Shown here: positions 15,895 through 25,603 of the stretch, in pieces | Numbering within the stretch: position 1 is the stretch's first letter | Layout of the letters: each line of letters opens with the position of its first letter | Origin: Leifsonia sp. ZF2019 | GTDB taxonomy: Bacteria; Actinomycetota; Actinomycetes; Actinomycetales; Microbacteriaceae | Direction: 5' to 3' | Assembly (NCBI RefSeq): GCF_019924635.1 | Contig: NZ_CP065037.1 | Span: forward strand, 868,001-932,000 | DNA: 64,000 nucleotides | Notes under the pieces: generated by a model | Seen by the model: the letters and a program-made list of their open reading frames with translations, nothing else | The model's database searches: none | What the model was told of the DNA's origin: nothing | Position numbers and translations under genes: made by a program

Positions 15895-17889
15895 ATGACT
15901 CCTCGCACCACACGATCCCTCCACAAGAGGGTCGTCGGAATCATCGCCACCGTGGCCGCCACGGTGGCTTTGTCATTGGCGGGAACCTCCGCGGCCACCG
16001 CCGCCGACCGGGTGACCTATGCCGACTCCGTGCCCTCGTGGGCGACCGCCGCCAACGACGCGGGCGCCGCACCCGCCGATACGACGGTCGAAGGCGAGAT
16101 CTACCTCCCGCTGCGCGACCAGAAGGGTGCGGAGACCCTCGCGAAGCAGGTTTCGAACCCGGCGATCGCCGGCTACCGCAAGGCGCTCAGCCCGGCGCAG
16201 TGGATCGGCCGGTTCTCGCCGACGCAGGCGGACTCGGACGCCGTGGTGAGCTTCCTCACCACCGCCGGCCTCACGATCACCGCGGTTCCCGCGAGCCGTC
16301 AGTACGTCGTCTTCCGGGGGACGCCCGACCAGATCGGCTCGATCTTCGGCACCTCCCTCCACTCCTTCAACTACGCGGGACGCCAGCTCATCGCGCCGGC
16401 GACCGCGCCGTCGCTGCCCGCGTCGATCGGAACCAAGGTCTCGGGCGTGAGCGTCGAGCAGTCGCGCACCCTCACCCGCCCGGATTCGATCCAGCAGGGA
16501 GACCTCGGGTCCTCCGGAGAGCCGCAGCTGTCGCGCAAGGTGGCCGCGGCGCCGGTCATCACGACGCCGTGCTCGCACTACTTCGGTGAGAACACCGTGA
16601 CCGTGCCGGCGGCGTACAACGGCCAGACGAAGTACAGCACCTACAACTGCGGCTACACCCCGCAGCAGCTGCGCAGCGCGTACGGCCTCAGCGACCTCAA
16701 CAGGCGCGGTACGAACGGCACCGGTCAGACCGTCGCCATCATCGACGCGTACGCCAGCCCGAGCATCGTGAAGGACGTCAACGACTACTCCGCACAGAAC
16801 GGTGAGCCCGGTCTGACGAACTCGTCGTACCAGCAGCTCGTGCCCAAGGCGAGCGACTTCACCGATCAGGAGCTGTGCCAGTACCCCAGCGGCTGGCAGG
16901 GCGAGCAGACCCTCGACGTCGAGTCGGTCCACGCGATCGCACCCGGGGCGCGCATCCTCTATGTGGGAGGCACGAACTGCGGTGGCGGTCTGGACGTCGC
17001 GATGTCGAAGATCCTGGACAACAAGCTCGCGACGATCGTGAGCAACAGCTACGGCAACGTCGGCGAGGCGGTCCCGGCCGACGTGATCCAGGGCGAGGTC
17101 AACCTGCAGCTGCAGGCCGCCGGCGAGGGCATCGGCCTCTACTTCTCGAGCGGGGACAACGGCGACGAGGTCGCGAACCTCGGCTACGCGTCGCCGGACT
17201 TCCCGGCGTCCTCGCCGTGGGTCACCTCCGTGGGCGGCACGAGCATGGCGATCGACAAGAACGGCAAGATCGCCTTCGAGACCGGCTGGGGCGACACCGT
17301 CGACCAGATTGTGAAGAATGCCGACGGCACGCTGAGCTACACCGAACCGCTCCCCGGCAGCCGTTTCGTCGGCGGCGCGGGAGGCGGCACGAGCGCCGTC
17401 TTCGCGCAGCCGGACTACCAGCGCGGCATCGTGCCGGCGGCCCTCGCCTCCGGCAAGCGGGTCTCGCCCGATGTCTCGGCCCTGGCCGACCCGTACACGG
17501 GCTTCCTGATCGGGCTGCGGCCGATCGTGGACGACGACACGCTCGCCGTGGGCGACTACGTGAACGAGACCTACGGCGGAACCTCGCTGGCCTCGCCGAT
17601 CGTGGCCGCGCAGATCGCGATCGTGCAGCAGGCGACGCACACGACGATCGGGTTCGCGAACCCGACGCTCTACGCGGTCAAGCGGGTGCTGCCGAACAGC
17701 TTCCGCGACGTGCTGCCGCAGAACCCGACCCAGGCGGTCGCGTACACCAGCAAGACCAGCGGCAACAGCTTCCTGGTCTCGTTCGACCAGGACACCACCC
17801 TCAAGACGGCAAAGGGGTACGACCCCGTGACCGGGCTCGGTGACGTGTCCTTCGACCTGCTGAGCCTGGTGGCGCAGGGCCGGCACTAG
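15895..17889 (+). CDS. Secreted S53-family (sedolisin/kumamolisin-like) serine protease
   Basis: A 664-residue exported endopeptidase. A signal peptide with basic N-region and a cleavage site near ATAA/D (residues 37-38) is followed by a pro-kumamolisin activation domain (about 60-200) and the S53 catalytic domain. Catalytic residues are Glu337 and Asp341 (GEQTLDVE), oxyanion Asp421 (SSGDNGDE) and Ser564 in GGTSLASP, which replaces the usual SGTS. The late YDPVTGLGD (642-650) matches the calcium-binding end of the family. Several Cys (226, 252, 328, 362) could form disulfides outside the cell. Family members are usually acid-active proteases. It is monocistronic. Confidence 0.93.
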   Translation: MTPRTTRSLHKRVVGIIATVAATVALSLAGTSAATAADRVTYADSVPSWATAANDAGAAPADTTVEGEIYLPLRDQKGAETLAKQVSNPAIAGYRKALSPAQWIGRFSPTQADSDAVVSFLTTAGLTITAVPASRQYVVFRGTPDQIGSIFGTSLHSFNYAGRQLIAPATAPSLPASIGTKVSGVSVEQSRTLTRPDSIQQGDLGSSGEPQLSRKVAAAPVITTPCSHYFGENTVTVPAAYNGQTKYSTYNCGYTPQQLRSAYGLSDLNRRGTNGTGQTVAIIDAYASPSIVKDVNDYSAQNGEPGLTNSSYQQLVPKASDFTDQELCQYPSGWQGEQTLDVESVHAIAPGARILYVGGTNCGGGLDVAMSKILDNKLATIVSNSYGNVGEAVPADVIQGEVNLQLQAAGEGIGLYFSSGDNGDEVANLGYASPDFPASSPWVTSVGGTSMAIDKNGKIAFETGWGDTVDQIVKNADGTLSYTEPLPGSRFVGGAGGGTSAVFAQPDYQRGIVPAALASGKRVSPDVSALADPYTGFLIGLRPIVDDDTLAVGDYVNETYGGTSLASPIVAAQIAIVQQATHTTIGFANPTLYAVKRVLPNSFRDVLPQNPTQAVAYTSKTSGNSFLVSFDQDTTLKTAKGYDPVTGLGDVSFDLLSLVAQGRH

Positions 17890-17914
17890 CCGCGCACCCG
17901 TCACCGCGCGCCGG

Positions 17915-17944
17915 CCGGCCGTCCCCTTCCCCCGGGGCGGCCGG
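17915..17944 (+). terminator. GC-rich hairpin after the protease gene
   Basis: CCGGCCG-t-CCCC pairs with GGGGCGGCCGG around a short loop, 25 bp after the protease stop. There is no T-run, so it may be an actinobacterial U-less terminator. Confidence 0.55.
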
Positions 17945-17982
17945 TTCGTCGTGCGGGGCGACGGGAGCGCTACCCTGGTGCG

Positions 17983-18522
17983 ATGACCGTGACCATCCGC
18001 ACCGCCCTGGTGGAGGACGCCGCGGCTGTGGCCGCCGTCGCCGCGGTGACCTTCCCGCTCGCCTGCCCCCCGCACACGCCGGACGAGGCGAAGGCGCACT
18101 TCATCGCGACCGTCCTCTCGGAGGAGCGGTTCTCCGGCTATCTCGCCGACCCGGGCCGTCGCCTCCTCGTGGCCGAGGACGCGTCGGGGGAGGTCATCGG
18201 TTACACGATGATCGTCTTCGGGGAGCCGGAGGACGAGGATGTGCGCCGGGCGATCCGCGTGCGCCCCACCGCCGAGCTGAGCAAGTGCTACGTGCTGCCG
18301 GGCCACCACGGCGACGGTGTCGCCGGCCGGCTCATGGCCGAGAGTGTGCGGGCTGCCGAGGAGGCAGGCTCCCGGGCGATGTGGCTGGGCGTCAACGAGG
18401 AGAACGCGCGGGCGCAACGGTTCTACCGCAAGCACGGCTTCGAACGGGTCGGCTCCAAGCGGTTCCTCGTCGGTGAGCGCTGGGAGGACGACTGGGTGAT
18501 GGAGCGGTCGAGCGTCGCCTGA
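17983..18522 (+). CDS. GNAT-family N-acetyltransferase
   Basis: A 179-residue acetyl-CoA-dependent acyltransferase of unknown substrate. It has GYTMIVFG, KCYVLPGHHGDGVAGRLM (acetyl-CoA-binding R/Q-x-x-G-x-G/A region, here HHGDGVAGRL) and the C-terminal ENARAQRFYRKHGFERVG signature. TACCCT (17971-17976) lies 6 nt before the ATG, so the mRNA is probably leaderless. It converges with the oxidoreductase gene 9 bp away. Confidence 0.9.
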   Translation: MTVTIRTALVEDAAAVAAVAAVTFPLACPPHTPDEAKAHFIATVLSEERFSGYLADPGRRLLVAEDASGEVIGYTMIVFGEPEDEDVRRAIRVRPTAELSKCYVLPGHHGDGVAGRLMAESVRAAEEAGSRAMWLGVNEENARAQRFYRKHGFERVGSKRFLVGERWEDDWVMERSSVA

Positions 18523-18531
18523 CGGGCGGCG

Positions 18532-19500
18532 TCAGCCCTCGGCGACCTTGACCACGACCTTGCCGCGGGTGTGGCCGCCCTCGACGGCGCGGTGCGCGTC
18601 GGCGATCTGGTCGAGGGCGAAGATCTCGTCGACGTGCACGCGCACGTTCCCCGCCTCGAGCAGACGCGCGATCACCGACAGGGTGTTGCCGTCGGGCGCC
18701 ACCTTGTAGTGGGTGCCCCGCATCCCGGCCGCCGCCACCTCGTCCGCGAAGCCGGGCCAGCTCCCGGTGGGGGCGTTGACGATGAGCCCGCCGGGGCGGA
18801 GGACCTCGAGCGAGCGGCTGCCGGTGTCGTCGTGCACGTTGCCGACGAGGTCGATGACGACGTCGACCTCGCGCACGGCGTCCTCGAAGCGGGTCGTCGT
18901 GTAGTCGACCACCTCGGAGGCCCCGAGCGAGCGCAGCCAGGACGCCTTCGACCCGGACGCGGTCGCGATCACGTGGGCACCGAAGTAGGAGGCGAACTGC
19001 ACGGCGAAATGGCCGACGCCGCCGCTGCCCGCGTGGATGAGCATCCGCTGCCCTTCGTGCGCCTTGGCGACCTCCACGACCATCCCCCACGCGGTGAGTG
19101 CGGCGAGCGGCGCGGCCGCCGCCTCGATGTGGGAGAGGGTGGCCGGTTTGCGCACGACACTGAGGCTGGGAACCGAGATGTACTCGGCGAACGAGCCGCC
19201 GAAGCGGGGGACCATGACCATCCCGAAGACCTCGTCCCCCGGCCGGATGGGATGCGCGCTGTACGGAGACTCCACGACCACTCCGCTGAAGTCGTGGCCG
19301 AGCACGGCGGGGAAGCTGTGGATGGCCTCGAACACCCCGCGGCCGGCACGGGTCTTCGCGTCGATCGGGTTCACGCCGGCCGCGACGACCTTGACGAGGA
19401 ACTCGGCGTTCACGCGGTCGGGGGTCGCTGTCTCGCCGACCCGCAGCGCCTCCGGTCCGCCCGCGGCGTCCAGGAGCGCGGCCCGCATCGTCTTCGGCAT
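18532..19500 (-). CDS. NADP-dependent zinc-independent quinone oxidoreductase-like (MDR family)
   Basis: A 322-residue medium-chain dehydrogenase/reductase without the structural zinc Cys cluster, so of the quinone-reductase-like group. It has VLGHDFSGVV, GDEVFGMV, LTAWGMV, the NADP-binding IHAGSGGVGHFAVQFA (about 154-169) and the C-terminal GKVVVKVAEG. It would reduce quinones or alkenals with NADPH. ATG at 19500 begins MPKTMRAALLDAAGG. It is divergent from the DUF998 gene; a 14-bp palindrome lies between them. Confidence 0.9.
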   Translation of the reverse strand: MPKTMRAALLDAAGGPEALRVGETATPDRVNAEFLVKVVAAGVNPIDAKTRAGRGVFEAIHSFPAVLGHDFSGVVVESPYSAHPIRPGDEVFGMVMVPRFGGSFAEYISVPSLSVVRKPATLSHIEAAAAPLAALTAWGMVVEVAKAHEGQRMLIHAGSGGVGHFAVQFASYFGAHVIATASGSKASWLRSLGASEVVDYTTTRFEDAVREVDVVIDLVGNVHDDTGSRSLEVLRPGGLIVNAPTGSWPGFADEVAAAGMRGTHYKVAPDGNTLSVIARLLEAGNVRVHVDEIFALDQIADAHRAVEGGHTRGKVVVKVAEG

Positions 19501-19551
19501 TCATCGTCCCCTCGTCGGTCCCACCGGTGGTGCGGTCGGTTCGTCACCAGT

Positions 19552-19565
19552 CAATCCCGGGATTG
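19552..19565. promoter_or_regulatory. 14-bp palindrome between divergent genes
   Basis: CAATCCCGGGATTG is a perfect palindrome, flanked by three GTCACC direct repeats within 50 bp. It lies between the oxidoreductase and the DUF998 gene and could be an operator; no adjacent regulator gene is present. Confidence 0.4.
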
Positions 19566-19680
19566 CGTCACCGGTGTTACGTCGGGGTCACCGCATGTGA
19601 ACACTCTGTTTCGGATACCCCCAGGTCGTTTCCAGTCGACGTCACGTTAGGATGCTTCGACCCCGAACCGAGGAGCCCGC

Positions 19681-20391
19681 GTGGAGCGATTCCTGCGCAT
19701 CGTGCGCCAGCCGTTCGCGGCGCCGCCCCTGGTCCGCGGGTGGCAGCGCGCCGTGCCCGTCCTGCTCGCGATCGGCACCATCTGCGTCCTCGGGGGCCTC
19801 ACGATCATCTGGGCGGCGCGGCTCACGGTCGCGTACCCGGTGTACGTCAGCGAACTGGGTGCAGAGGGCGCTCCGACCGCGGGGATGTTCCGGATCGCGC
19901 TCCTGCTGATCGCCGCGGGCGGGTTCTCGATCGCGTCGGCGAGCGGGCACGTGCGTTCGCGGGTCCGCCTGCTCGACCGCTGGGCACCGGCGCTCAGCCT
20001 CGGCGTCGCTGCGCTGTGCTTCGTCATCGCGTCGCAGGTCACGTGCACGGCGAACTGTCCGGTCCCCCTCGCGGATCCACGGTCGACGGGTCAGGACCTC
20101 GCCCACACCGTGTCGGCGGTGCTCGGCTTCGCGGCGGCCTGCTTCGCCATGCTGCAGGTGGCGTTCGCCGCGAGATTGCCGCGGGTGGCGCGGTTCTCCC
20201 TCGCGAGCTGCGTCGCCGTCGCCGTCATCACGATCGTCGGCGGGATGCTGGCGATCGTGCACGTGGCGACCGACGTGGGGGCATGGCTGGAGCTGATCGG
20301 GACGACCGTGGCGATCGCGTGGATCGCCGTCTACTCGCTGGCGTTGGTGCGGACGCCGCTGCGCTCCGAGGAGCCCGCCACCGCTCAGTAG
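19681..20391 (+). CDS. DUF998-family membrane protein
   Basis: A 236-residue protein with about six transmembrane helices (for example VPVLLAIGTICVLGGLTIIWA near 26-46 and LVGGMLAIVH-type segments later). The pattern of a YPVYVSELG loop after helix 1 and the LAHTVSAVLGF loop matches the DUF998 family. Cys residues in QVTCTANCPV between helices 3 and 4 could form an external disulfide. GTG at 19681 has AGGAG 5 nt upstream, and a TTAGGAT box lies further up. Function is unknown. The 3' end overlaps the YqaJ gene on the other strand by 7 bp. Confidence 0.8.
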   Translation: MERFLRIVRQPFAAPPLVRGWQRAVPVLLAIGTICVLGGLTIIWAARLTVAYPVYVSELGAEGAPTAGMFRIALLLIAAGGFSIASASGHVRSRVRLLDRWAPALSLGVAALCFVIASQVTCTANCPVPLADPRSTGQDLAHTVSAVLGFAAACFAMLQVAFAARLPRVARFSLASCVAVAVITIVGGMLAIVHVATDVGAWLELIGTTVAIAWIAVYSLALVRTPLRSEEPATAQ

Positions 20392-21140
20392 AGCGTCGGC
20401 AGCGGGGTGGACACCGCCTCTGCCGGTGCGGGCGCCGCCGGCGGCGCGGTGGCCTGGCGCAACAGTTCGATGAGGTCGCCCGCGAGCGTCACCAGCTTCG
20501 CGATCTCGTTCTCGTCACGGTCGACCCAGCGGCACTCCGGCTCGTCGTGCAGCGGAACGAACCCGTCGTGCTGCTCCCAGACGAAAAGGGTGCGCTCGGC
20601 GCCGAGCACATACTGCTGCCACCAGATCTGCCGCAGGTAGCTGCGCGGGATGCTGCGGAACGGCTTGTTCGTCGTCTTGATCTCGCAGAGCTCGATGCGC
20701 TCGTCCGCTCGCACCGCGAGGCCGTCCGGCGTCGCCAGGTGACGGCGGTCCCGCTCGGCGTGGAAGAGGGCGTCGGAGGGCTGGATGCCGTGCGTGGCCG
20801 CGACCCAGGCGGCGATCTCCGGCTCGCGCACGCGCCCGTGCTGGGTGAAGGAGTTGCCCGAGAACCCGCTGCCGTGCAGCTTGTCGTACACGGCCGCCCG
20901 CAGAGAACGCGGGGTCGAGAGCTTGGCGACATCCGTCGCGGTGATGCCACGGCTCCGCGCGCGCAGCCAGCCGACGCGGTCGCTGGAGCGCGCGACGACG
21001 CGCGCGAGATGTCCCGTCTGCCCGGGTACCGCCGGGATCACGGGCACAGGGGCCGGAGCGGCCGCGCGGACCGGCTCGAGATCCGCCAGCACGCCCGGCC
21101 GGTAGAGGTCGGCGGAACGGAGCGGGGCGTGGTCGAGCAC
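20385..21140 (-). CDS. YqaJ-type (lambda exonuclease family) nuclease
   Basis: A 251-residue protein with the YqaJ viral-recombinase signature: GITATDVAKL, HGRVREPEIAAW, and the catalytic DGLAVRADERIELCEIKTT (Asp ... Glu-x-Lys), then IPRSYLRQIWWQQYVLGAER. It should be a metal-dependent double-strand 5'-3' exonuclease. No Bet/RecT annealing partner or other phage gene is near, so it is a chromosomal stand-alone copy. On its strand CACAAT ends 6 nt before the GTG at 21140, consistent with a leaderless start. Role unknown; DNA repair is a reasonable guess. Confidence 0.82.
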   Translation of the reverse strand: MLDHAPLRSADLYRPGVLADLEPVRAAAPAPVPVIPAVPGQTGHLARVVARSSDRVGWLRARSRGITATDVAKLSTPRSLRAAVYDKLHGSGFSGNSFTQHGRVREPEIAAWVAATHGIQPSDALFHAERDRRHLATPDGLAVRADERIELCEIKTTNKPFRSIPRSYLRQIWWQQYVLGAERTLFVWEQHDGFVPLHDEPECRWVDRDENEIAKLVTLAGDLIELLRQATAPPAAPAPAEAVSTPLPTLY

Positions 21141-21175
21141 CCCTCCATTGTGCCCCGCCCCGGCGACTCCGGCGA

Positions 21176-22231
21176 TCAGCCCACGCCCACGTCGACGCCC
21201 GCGGCGCCGAGCTGCCGACGCGCCTCGTCGATGGTCTCCAGCGTCGACACGGCCTCGTCCAGCGGGTGGACGGGCGACTCGGTCCGACCCTCGGATACGT
21301 AGCGGGCGAGAGCGGCGCCTTCGTACGACATCCCCTGCAGGTGGGGACGGCCGTACGGATCGCGCCAGTGGGCGGCCAGCGAGCCGTCGGCCCGGTGGAC
21401 ACGCAGGCCGCTCGGACCCCAGAACGGCGCATCCGTCTCGATCCGCCCGTCCACTCCGCTGATGGTGGCGAGCGACGGAGTGCCCGCGCGCAGTCCCGTG
21501 CTGAGCAGCGCCTGAGCCCCGGAGATCGTGCTCAGCACCAGCGCCGCCTGCTCGTCGACGCCCGAGGGGGCGAGGGTGCCGCTCGCGATGATGCCGGCGG
21601 GAGCGCCGAGGGCGAACGACGCCCACGACACGACGTAGACGCCGAGGTCGAGCAGGGCGCCGCCCGCCAGCGCCGGGTTCCAGAGGCGACCCGCCGCGTC
21701 GTAGGTCGCGTTGCCGCCGAAGTCCGCCGTCACCACGCGCAGCTCGCCGAGTGCGCCGTCGTCGAGCAGCCGCCGGGCGATGTCGGTCTGCGGCAGATAG
21801 CGGGTCCACATCGCCTCCATGGCGAAGACACCGGCCTCCCGTGCCGCGGAGACGATACGCCGCGCCTGCCCTGCGGTCGCGGCCATCGGCTTCTCGATGA
21901 GGACGTGCTTGCCCGCCGAGATCGCGAGGAGCGCGTGCTGCAGGTGCTCGGAGTGCGGCGTCGCGACGTAGACGACGTCGACGCCCGGGTCGGCGACGAG
22001 CGCCTCGTACGATGCGTGCGCGCGTTCCACACCGTGCGTCGCGGCGAAGGCGGCGGCGCGCTCCGCGGAGCGTGACCCGCACGCGACGACCCGCTGGGCG
22101 GTGTGCGCGTGCAGGGCTTTCGTGAAGTCGGCGGCGATCACGCCCGGACCGAGCACTCCCCAGCGCAGGGGCGGGGCGTCGGCGGGATCGGGATGCCGTG
22201 GTGCGGGGAGGGGCGAGAGCGCGTCCGTCAT
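21176..22231 (-). CDS. Gfo/Idh/MocA-family oxidoreductase
   Basis: A 351-residue NAD(P)-dependent sugar dehydrogenase-type protein. The Rossmann motif is WGVLGPGVIAADF (about 24-36), and EKPMA (EKP motif, Lys of the active site) comes at about 120. The C-terminal domain has NPALAGGALLDLGVYVV, with the family's GGGxxxDxG pattern read as GGALLDLG. Substrate is unknown. ATG at 22231 begins MTDALSPLPAP. It is in the same orientation as ThuA and the next oxidoreductase and probably part of that sugar locus. Confidence 0.9.
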   Translation of the reverse strand: MTDALSPLPAPRHPDPADAPPLRWGVLGPGVIAADFTKALHAHTAQRVVACGSRSAERAAAFAATHGVERAHASYEALVADPGVDVVYVATPHSEHLQHALLAISAGKHVLIEKPMAATAGQARRIVSAAREAGVFAMEAMWTRYLPQTDIARRLLDDGALGELRVVTADFGGNATYDAAGRLWNPALAGGALLDLGVYVVSWASFALGAPAGIIASGTLAPSGVDEQAALVLSTISGAQALLSTGLRAGTPSLATISGVDGRIETDAPFWGPSGLRVHRADGSLAAHWRDPYGRPHLQGMSYEGAALARYVSEGRTESPVHPLDEAVSTLETIDEARRQLGAAGVDVGVG

Positions 22232-22289
22232 GTGCTCAGTCTGCCGTGCGGCGATCGGAGGAGGTTTGGGCCGGTGCGTGGCGCGGCCG

Positions 22290-23021
22290 CTAGACCGGCT
22301 CGGGGTTCGAGACGGCCGGGGCGACACGGGCGCCCTCGACCGGCGCCGCCCAGCGGACGCCGTTCGCGAGCACACGCCGCACCTGGGGGTGGAAGTACAC
22401 CGGGTACTCCTGGTCGCCGGGGGAGAAGTAGAAGATCTTGCCGCGCCCGCGCGTGAAGGTCACACCCGAACGGAACACCTCCCCGCCGGTGAACGAGCTG
22501 ATGAACACCAGGTCGTCCGGCGTCGGGATGTCGAAGAACTCGCCGTACATCTCCTGCGCCTCGATCACGATCGGCTGGTCGACGCCCGCCGCGATGGGGT
22601 GGGTCGGATTCACGTTCCACACCAGCTCGCGCTCGCCGCCCTCGGGGTTGCGCCAGCGCAGGGAGCACGTGGTGCCGAGCATGCGGATGAAGATCTTCGA
22701 GAAGTGACCGGAGTGCAGGACGATCAGCCCCATGCCGCCGAGCACGTGCTCGCGGACCCGCTCCACGACCTCATCGGAGACCTGATCGTGCGCGATGTGG
22801 CCCCACCAGAGCAGCACGTCGGTCTCGCCGAGCACGGCTTCGCTCAGCCCGTGCTCCGGGTCGGCGAGGGTCGCCGTGCGCACGGTGACCTCCTCGCCGA
22901 GCAGCTCGCGCAGGCCCGCGGCGATCGCGCCGTGGATGCCGTCCGGGTAGAGGGCGGCGATCTCGGGCTGGGTCGTCTCGTGGACGCCCTCGTTCCAGAC
23001 GGTGACGCGGAGTGCGGACAC
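22290..23021 (-). CDS. ThuA-like trehalose-utilisation domain protein
   Basis: A 243-residue protein of the ThuA family (class I glutamine-amidotransferase-like fold). It contains [35 protein letters not shown] and [27 protein letters not shown]. ThuA acts in sugar catabolism with the Gfo/Idh dehydrogenase ThuB in rhizobia, probably on 3-keto sugars. Here it lies 2 bp downstream of an oxidoreductase of the same type, the same pairing. Substrate is inferred from neighbours only. Confidence 0.88.
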   Translation of the reverse strand: MSALRVTVWNEGVHETTQPEIAALYPDGIHGAIAAGLRELLGEEVTVRTATLADPEHGLSEAVLGETDVLLWWGHIAHDQVSDEVVERVREHVLGGMGLIVLHSGHFSKIFIRMLGTTCSLRWRNPEGGERELVWNVNPTHPIAAGVDQPIVIEAQEMYGEFFDIPTPDDLVFISSFTGGEVFRSGVTFTRGRGKIFYFSPGDQEYPVYFHPQVRRVLANGVRWAAPVEGARVAPAVSNPEPV

Positions 23022-23023
23022 GC

Positions 23024-24199
23024 TCAGGCTCCCTTCGGTGCGGTGGCGGAGGTGGTGGTGGCGTCGACGGGCTCGTCGGCACCCTGAGTGGACGGCTGCA
23101 GCCGGACCTCGGCCCCGCGCTGCGCCGACTCGTATGCGGCGTCGATCACGCGGGCGCGGTCGAGGGCCAGTGAGCCGTCCCAGTGCGCCCAGTTCGCCTC
23201 GTCGGCGACATGCTCGAGGAACGTCTCGACGACGGCGATGTGGCCCCGGCCGGGATCGGCCGCCACCCGCACATCCGCCGTCTCCTCACCCTCGCCGGTG
23301 AAGATCGTCAGCTCTCCGGCGGGTGCGTAGTCGACCACCCGCAGATCGGCCCCGCCCTCGGTGCCGTACAGCGTGATGCCGAACTCGTCTCCGGCGGGCC
23401 GGTACGCCGCCCAGCTGGTCTCGAGGACGATCGAGCCGCCGCCCTCGAGTCGCAGGAGCAGGCTGGCGAGATCCTCCACCTCGTAGGCCGAGCCCACGTG
23501 CTGCTTGGCCCCGGCCGAGCCGCCCCGCCCGCGGATGCCGAGTTCGGAGTGGGTCACGGCGGACACGGTGGTGACGACCGGCTCGCCGAAGAGGTGCAGC
23601 GCGTAGTCGAGCACGTGCACGCCGATGTCGATCAGGGGGCCGCCGCCGGCCATCTCGCGGTTGGTGAACCAGCTGCCGAGCGCCGGGATGCCCGCTCGCC
23701 GCAGCCAGATGGCGCGCGCGTGGTACGGGCGCCCGATCTGGCCGTCGTCGATGGCCGCCTTGAGCGCCTCGATGTCGCCCCGGCGGCGGTGGTTGAAGGC
23801 GACCTCGAGCACGCGTCCGGCCCGGTGGGCGGCGTCCACCATGTCCTGGGCCTCGGCGGCCGTGCGCGCGATGGGCTTCTCGCTGAGCACGTGGATGCCG
23901 GCGTCGAGGGCGCCGACCGCGATGGGGGCGTGCAGGAAGGTCGGCACGGCCACGCTCACGACGTCGAGACCCCCGTCGGCGACGAGCTCCTTCCAGTCGC
24001 GGTAGCGGCGCCCGACACCGTACTTCTCGCCGAGCTCGTCGCGCGGGCCGTCTTCCATGCCCGCGATGGCCACGAGTTCGACGCCCGGCAGCGTCGCGTA
24101 CGCGTCCATGTGCTGCTGCCCGGCCCAGCCCAGGCCGATGACTCCGGCGCGCAGTGGGCGTCCGGCGCCGGTGCCGGAGGAGGAGGATGCGATGGTCAC
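23024..24199 (-). CDS. Gfo/Idh/MocA-family oxidoreductase, ThuB-like position
   Basis: A 391-residue sugar oxidoreductase. It has [19 protein letters not shown] (Rossmann), [13 protein letters not shown] with the EKP motif, [12 protein letters not shown], and [21 protein letters not shown], the family signature in the substrate domain. GTG at 24199 (VTIASSSSG) has AAAGGAA 4 nt upstream. The stop is only 2 bp from the ThuA start, so the two are co-transcribed. It would oxidise a sugar or sugar derivative to a keto form that ThuA may process. Confidence 0.92.
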   Translation of the reverse strand: MTIASSSSGTGAGRPLRAGVIGLGWAGQQHMDAYATLPGVELVAIAGMEDGPRDELGEKYGVGRRYRDWKELVADGGLDVVSVAVPTFLHAPIAVGALDAGIHVLSEKPIARTAAEAQDMVDAAHRAGRVLEVAFNHRRRGDIEALKAAIDDGQIGRPYHARAIWLRRAGIPALGSWFTNREMAGGGPLIDIGVHVLDYALHLFGEPVVTTVSAVTHSELGIRGRGGSAGAKQHVGSAYEVEDLASLLLRLEGGGSIVLETSWAAYRPAGDEFGITLYGTEGGADLRVVDYAPAGELTIFTGEGEETADVRVAADPGRGHIAVVETFLEHVADEANWAHWDGSLALDRARVIDAAYESAQRGAEVRLQPSTQGADEPVDATTTSATAPKGA

Positions 24200-24263
24200 G
24201 AGATTCCTTTCGAAGAGTCGAATCGATTCGATGTTCATGAAGAAGGGAGGGGAACCCGACGGG

Positions 24264-25454
24264 TCAGCGCGCGGGAGTGCGCGCCGCCCCGGAGCCGGGG
24301 TCCAGCACGTGCTGGATCACCATGATCGCCGCGCCGATCACGCCGCCGGTCCCACCGGAACGGGACTCGGTGATCGTGAGGTGCTGCGTGGCCAGCGGCG
24401 TCGACCGCTGGTAGACGACCTCCCGCACTCCGGCGAGCAACTGCTCGCCGACGCGGGAGAGACCTCCGCCGACGATGACCATCGACGGGTTCAGGAGGTT
24501 CACGCAGGTCGCGACGACCTCGCCGAGATCGCGCCCCGCCTGACGGATGGCCTGCTGCACGACGGGGTTGCCGGTGCGGGCGAGGTCGACCACGTCGTCC
24601 GTCGTCTCGGCGGGGATGCCCACCGCGGAGAGGGCGCGAGCGATGGCCGGTCCGCTCGCGAGCGCCTCCAGGTCCGCGTCCTGTGCGCCGTGGCTCGGGG
24701 TGTCCGCGCCGAACGGCACGCGGACATGGCCGAGGTCGCCGGCGGAGCCCTGCGCGCCGCGCTGCAGGCGACCCCCGCTGATGAGGCCGGCGCCGATTCC
24801 GGTCGCGACCTTCACGAACAGGAGATCGGTCTGCTCCGGCCAGACCCGGGCGTGCTCGCCGAGGGCGAGGAGGTTCACGTCGTTGTCGACGAGCACGGGG
24901 ACGTCGAAGACGCGCTGCACGTGGGCGGGGATGTCGAAGCGGTCCCAGCCCGGCATGATCGGGGGGTTCACGGGCAGCCCCGTCGAATGCTCCACCGGCC
25001 CGGGCACGCCGATGCCGACACCGACCAGGTCGTCCGCCGGCCGTCCGCTTGCGCGATACAGGCGGCGCGCGCTCTGCAGCGCCCAGTCGAGCACCGCCTC
25101 GGGACCGTCGGCGATGCGCAGGCGCTGCGAGTCGCTCGCGAGGATGTCCCCCGCGAGGTCGGCCAGGGCGACGACGCCGTGCGTGGCGCCGAGATCGATC
25201 GCGACGACGACGCGCGAGGCGGGGTTGAATCGCACGCGGGACGGCGGGCGCCCTCCGGTCGAGACGTCGTCGCCCGCCGGGGCGATGAGGCCCGACGCGG
25301 TGAGGGCGTCGATCCGCACGGCGACGGTCGATCGGGCCAGGCCGGTGAGCTCGGCGAGCTGCGCGCGTGTACGCGGGACGCCGTCGCGCAGGATCGCCAG
25401 CAGGTCGGCGGCGTCCGTGGCGACCAGTCCCGTGTCGCGCGCGGTGTCGGTCAT
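24264..25454 (-). CDS. ROK-family transcriptional repressor
   Basis: A 396-residue ROK protein with an N-terminal winged HTH (LLAILRDGVPRTRAQLAELTGLARSTVAVRIDAL, about 18-51) and a sugar-kinase-like ROK domain: AIDLGATHGVVALAD, VGIGVPGPVEHSTG, VDNDVNLLALGE, GIGAGLISGG. The zinc-binding GHxxxx...CxxG.C cluster is not conserved: after GDLGHVRVPF come no paired Cys. It is divergent from a TIM-barrel isomerase/oxidoreductase operon, which it most likely controls in response to a sugar. It also leads the minus-strand ThuA group. Confidence 0.92.
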   Translation of the reverse strand: MTDTARDTGLVATDAADLLAILRDGVPRTRAQLAELTGLARSTVAVRIDALTASGLIAPAGDDVSTGGRPPSRVRFNPASRVVVAIDLGATHGVVALADLAGDILASDSQRLRIADGPEAVLDWALQSARRLYRASGRPADDLVGVGIGVPGPVEHSTGLPVNPPIMPGWDRFDIPAHVQRVFDVPVLVDNDVNLLALGEHARVWPEQTDLLFVKVATGIGAGLISGGRLQRGAQGSAGDLGHVRVPFGADTPSHGAQDADLEALASGPAIARALSAVGIPAETTDDVVDLARTGNPVVQQAIRQAGRDLGEVVATCVNLLNPSMVIVGGGLSRVGEQLLAGVREVVYQRSTPLATQHLTITESRSGGTGGVIGAAIMVIQHVLDPGSGAARTPAR

Positions 25455-25518
25455 GCGGTCATTGAACCACACGTGTCGGCATCCGTCCAAAGATAGCCAA
25501 GGACCGTATGACTTTTGA

Positions 25519-25547
25519 TTGACATCCGACAGAAGTCTCGATTGAAT
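25519..25547 (+). promoter_or_regulatory. Promoter of the isomerase/oxidoreductase operon
   Basis: TTGACA (25519-25524) and TTGAAT (25542-25547) are separated by 17 bp, with a consensus -35. It lies in the ROK-isomerase divergent gap, where ROK control is expected. Confidence 0.65.
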
Positions 25548-25603
25548 GGAGCCACCGCCGTCCGGCGGCCACCCATCCGCACCACCACTCGACGAGGAGC
25601 ACT

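Noticed and set aside
20385..21140. Prophage remnant suggested by the YqaJ nuclease
   Set aside because: No integrase, portal, capsid or recT gene and no att-like repeat is near, and base composition is normal.
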